This document shows, piece by piece, positions 61,597-64,000 of a DNA stretch of 64,000 nt. The notes under the pieces were generated by a model. That model was not told where the DNA came from, made no database searches, and worked only from the letters and a program-made list of their open reading frames with translations. The number at the start of each line of letters is the position of its first letter. Position 1 is the first letter of the stretch. Position numbers and translations under genes: made by a program. The stretch is from an uncultured Anaerobiospirillum sp. (GTDB lineage: Bacteria > Pseudomonadota > Gammaproteobacteria > Enterobacterales > Succinivibrionaceae). The stretch covers positions 1-64,000 of the forward strand of contig CALXOW010000100.1 of assembly GCA_944390115.1 (NCBI GenBank), in the 5' to 3' direction.

Positions 61597-62406
61597 ATGG
61601 CACTTAAAATCGGCTTTATTGGCGGCGGCAACATGGCCTCCTGCATCTTCAAGGGCATTGTTACGACCCGCCCGCACCAAGATCAAATCATGGTGAGCGG
61701 TCCGCACTTAGAGAAACTCACGGCCTTTAAAGAGGCCGGGGCTGAGCTCACGGTGGATAATGTCGCGGTCGCAACTTGGGCTGACGTCCTGTTCTTAGGC
61801 GTCAAGCCGCAGATCATGCCTGAGGTACTTGAGGAAATTAAGTCCGTTGATTTCTCGGGCAAGCTGGTAGTGTCGATGGCCGCAGGCTGGCGCTTGAGCG
61901 CCTTTTACTCACGCTTAGGTGAGATTGCCTTAGTGCGCATTATGCCTAATACCCCAGCTAAGCTCGGTCTTGGGGTCACCGCCGTTTGCCCTGGTGCGCA
62001 CGTAAGTGAAGAGCAAACTAAGCTCTGCCTTGATCTGTTAGAGGGCCTTGGTAAGACCGTGCTTACCGATGAAGCGGGCATCAATAGCTTGGGGGCGCTG
62101 GCAGGCTCGAGTCCCGCCTTCCTCTATCGCTTCTTAGAGGCCCTGGTCGCCGAGACGGTGGCGCATGGCTTCAGCGAGTCTGAGGCGCGGGCCATCATCG
62201 AACAAATGGCCTTAGGCACCGCTTCGATGGTGATCGCCAACCAAGATCAATCCTTAGCCCAATTGCGTGAGGCGGTCACCTCCAAGGGTGGTACCACCTT
62301 CCAAGGCTTAGCTCAGATGACCAATTATCATTTTGAGGATATGATGCATGATGTCATTGAGGCTTGCCTGCGCCGCACGCGCGAGTTCGAGGACATGTTC
62401 AAATAG
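61597..62406 (+). CDS. proC: Pyrroline-5-carboxylate reductase
   Basis: The 269-aa protein carries out the last step of proline synthesis, NAD(P)H-dependent reduction of pyrroline-5-carboxylate. The Rossmann fingerprint KIGFIGGGNMASCI is at residues 4-17. LGVKPQIMPEVL, VRIMPNTPAKLGLGVTAV and the C-terminal signature ALAGSSPAFLYRFLEAL...AHG...TSKGGTT are present. ATG 61597 (MALKIGF) is 15 bp after yggS; an in-frame ATG-less extension starting at 61585 is less likely. It is co-transcribed with yggS and yggT. Confidence 0.95.
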   Translation: MALKIGFIGGGNMASCIFKGIVTTRPHQDQIMVSGPHLEKLTAFKEAGAELTVDNVAVATWADVLFLGVKPQIMPEVLEEIKSVDFSGKLVVSMAAGWRLSAFYSRLGEIALVRIMPNTPAKLGLGVTAVCPGAHVSEEQTKLCLDLLEGLGKTVLTDEAGINSLGALAGSSPAFLYRFLEALVAETVAHGFSESEARAIIEQMALGTASMVIANQDQSLAQLREAVTSKGGTTFQGLAQMTNYHFEDMMHDVIEACLRRTREFEDMFK

Positions 62407-62431
62407 CCCGGTTTTTTAGTGGATTTTTCGT

Positions 62432-62998
62432 ATGGCGTCACTCTTCCCTGTGCTGCTCTTAGTGGCTTCAGCCGTGATAATGCTCTTTGAGCTGCGCTCC
62501 TTAATGCAAAGCTCAGCGGCCGATTACTATCACCCCCTGACCCAAGCTGTCACCAAGCTCACCAACCCAGTGGTTAATATTCCGCTGTGGCGTAATATCC
62601 GTTTAGGATCCTTCTTCCTGCACGGCTTTATTGTCGCGGTGCTCGTGGCCTTGGCCCTGTGGGTGTTGATCGCGCTGTTCTTTTTGAATATGCCGCTGCT
62701 CTATATTCCGCTGGCTGCCTTGTTGATGCTGCTTAAGACTACGGGCTATCTCATTATCTTCTTGCTCTTAGCCCAGGCCTTAACCTCGTGGCTGCCGGCC
62801 ACGCGCGGGTGGAGCTTCTTATTTGCCCAAATCAATGCCCCGATCGTAGCTCCGGTGCAGCGCATCATTCCGCCGATTGGTATGATCGATATCTCGCTCA
62901 TGATCGTTTTAATCGCCATTTATGCGCTCAATTCGCTCATGTATGCGGTGCTGAAGCAAATTGATTTTGGCTTACTGGTTATTTGGCAAATAGTTTAG
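62432..62998 (+). CDS. yggT: YggT-family integral membrane protein
   Basis: The 188-aa protein has two YggT repeats, each with paired membrane helices: residues ~1-20 and ~65-85, then ~95-120 and ~150-185. Characteristic PLTQAVTKLTNPVVNIPLWRNI and NAPIVAPVQRIIPPIGMIDISLMIV segments follow helix one of each half. The family is linked to osmotic stress and cell-envelope functions without a proven activity. It lies 25 bp after proC and ends the operon; a weak hairpin follows at 63010. Confidence 0.92.
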   Translation: MASLFPVLLLVASAVIMLFELRSLMQSSAADYYHPLTQAVTKLTNPVVNIPLWRNIRLGSFFLHGFIVAVLVALALWVLIALFFLNMPLLYIPLAALLMLLKTTGYLIIFLLLAQALTSWLPATRGWSFLFAQINAPIVAPVQRIIPPIGMIDISLMIVLIAIYALNSLMYAVLKQIDFGLLVIWQIV

Positions 62999-63009
62999 GC
63001 CAGATGAGG

Positions 63010-63035
63010 GCCCCTAGTTTTGGTAGAATAGGGGC
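63010..63035 (+). terminator. Hairpin between yggT and bamD
   Basis: GCCCCTA (63010-63016) and TAGGGGC (63029-63035) with a 12-nt loop, followed by TTTAG. A weak terminator. Confidence 0.45.
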
Positions 63036-63078
63036 TTTAGTGAGTCTAGGTAAGACGTGTTTGAAATGGAGCTTTTCC

Positions 63079-64000
63079 ATGCTTAAGTTTCTGGCCGGCG
63101 CAGTGCTGTGCTTATCCTTGGCGGTAGCCACCGGCTGCGGCTCGAACTATAACAGTGACGAAGTCCCTGATGTATCTCCAGAAAACCTCTATAACGTCGC
63201 TAAGGCGGGTATGACCACCGGCGACTATGGTGCGGCACGTCGTTACCTGGAGGCTTTAGACAGTCGCTATCCATTCGGCGATCTGACCCAGCAGGCTCAG
63301 CTCGATCTCATCTATGTCTATTACAAGACCCGTGAGACCGAGCTGGCTTCGGCTATGATCGAGCGTTTCATCCGCTTGAGCCCAACTCATCCTAATATCG
63401 ACTATGTCTATTACATGAAGGGCTTAACCCAGATGCAGCGCCGCGCCGATATGATCCAAGACTACTTGGGCTTAGAGCGCTATGAGAAGGATCCAACGGA
63501 CTACGTTAACGCCTTCAATACCTTCAAGCAATTGATCACCACTTACCCTAACAGCATCTACGCCGCCGACGCCCGTCAGCGCATGATTTACATCAAAGAT
63601 GAGTTAGCCAAGCGTGAGATGGCGATTGCCCAATACTATTACGAGCGTGGCGCTTATCTGTCTTCGATTCGTCACAGCCAAAACATTCTGTCTACCTATC
63701 GCACCACAACGCAATTAGAGCCGGCCTTAGAGAATATGGCGCGCTGCTACGAGCTGCTCAATTTACCAGAGCCAGCCGCCAACGTCCGTCAGGTCATGGC
63801 CGCCTCCTTTGGCTCTGACTACACGCCAGTAGCGCAGGAGAATGCTTCGCTGCCATTAAATCCTGATGGTACCGTGCCAAGCACCGACCAAGAGGGCGTA
63901 AAGCGCACTACGGCTGAGGGCGATACTTGGCTTGATAGCGTCGCCGGATTCTTCTTTGATATCTGGGATGATACGCTCGGCTCTCAGAGCGCCTCGGAGG
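63079..64000 (+). CDS. bamD: Outer-membrane assembly lipoprotein BamD (3' part beyond window)
   Basis: At least 307 residues are open to the window edge. The lipoprotein signal LKFLAGAVLCLSLAVATGC puts the lipidated Cys at residue 20. TPR helices follow: PENLYNVAKAGMTTGDYGAARRY, LDSRYPFGDLTQQAQLDLIYVYYK, IERFIRLSPTHPNIDYVYYMKGL, and later YPNSIYAADARQRMIYIKDELAKREM, all matching BamD, the essential partner of BamA. The E. coli protein has 245 aa. Here the TPR core ends near 245 and an acidic extension with SVAGFFFDIWDD continues past the window end. GGAGC precedes the ATG. Confidence 0.93.
   Translation, partial: MLKFLAGAVLCLSLAVATGCGSNYNSDEVPDVSPENLYNVAKAGMTTGDYGAARRYLEALDSRYPFGDLTQQAQLDLIYVYYKTRETELASAMIERFIRLSPTHPNIDYVYYMKGLTQMQRRADMIQDYLGLERYEKDPTDYVNAFNTFKQLITTYPNSIYAADARQRMIYIKDELAKREMAIAQYYYERGAYLSSIRHSQNILSTYRTTTQLEPALENMARCYELLNLPEPAANVRQVMAASFGSDYTPVAQENASLPLNPDGTVPSTDQEGVKRTTAEGDTWLDSVAGFFFDIWDDTLGSQSASE

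Overview
The window looks like chromosome of a fructan-using, gut-type gammaproteobacterium, probably Succinivibrionaceae or a close relative (inference). The support is enterobacterial-style core genes and synteny (cyaA back to back with hemX/hemY; lptM-lysA-dapF-xerC-uvrD; yggS-proC-yggT-bamD), GC-rich host codon use, and a GH91 inulin/difructose-anhydride cassette. Several core proteins carry long low-complexity inserts or tails not present in their E. coli counterparts (CyaA, XerC, UvrD, a primase-like protein).

Layout. 1-923: left end of a mobile element, with the N-terminus of a large minus-strand protein cut by the window edge. 1096-2855: two tandem esterase-like hydrolases. 2992-6994: pgi and rep (minus). 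7072-13017: an IS21 IstA-like protein facing a 1438-aa DnaG-like protein. 13175-17743: tcdA, tRNA-Arg(CCG), tRNA-Leu(CAG), flavodoxin and two unknown genes. 18030-20954: an AT-rich, probably acquired pair, an OLD-family ATPase/TOPRIM nuclease plus a UvrD-like protein lacking its ATPase motifs, ordered like Gabija. 21509-28013: acrB, acrA and two tandem TetR genes around a 13-bp-arm operator. 28089-32752: thioesterase, squalene/phytoene-synthase-like protein, dsbA, acyltransferase, small exported protein. 32970-39855: hemY and hemX without hemC/hemD, divergent from an enlarged cyaA. 39954-44336: GH91 enzyme, GPH-family transporter and LacI regulator inserted between cyaA and lptM. 44415-52606: lptM, lysA, dapF, xerC, and a UvrD/PcrA helicase preceded by four GTATAC-centred boxes. 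52835-53038: ferredoxin. 53195-60834: the complete mobile element. 60853-64000: yggS-proC-yggT and the start of bamD.

The main discovery candidate is the 7.64-kb element at 53195-60834. It has 18-bp terminal inverted repeats with one mismatch and a candidate 6-bp target duplication (CTGAGG). It carries one gene, for a ~2256-aa protein whose last ~440 residues hold a D...E...D set in the order and motif context of the RuvC-like nuclease of TnpB/Cas12/Fanzor (D1818, E1947, D2152). The usual TnpB zinc ribbon is absent and ~1800 residues precede the nuclease. No other transposase gene or CRISPR array is visible. The ~360 bp between its stop codon and the right end are rich in potential RNA stems, one with a G-U pair, and hold a perfect TATAAT pointing outward. 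This is the position where TnpB elements carry their guide RNA. A diverged second copy with the same left inverted repeat, subterminal motif, TTG start and N-terminal HNARA-x-NDI motif begins at 923 and leaves the window at base 1. Together they indicate a family of very large, inverted-repeat-bounded RuvC-protein elements; guide-RNA use is a hypothesis.
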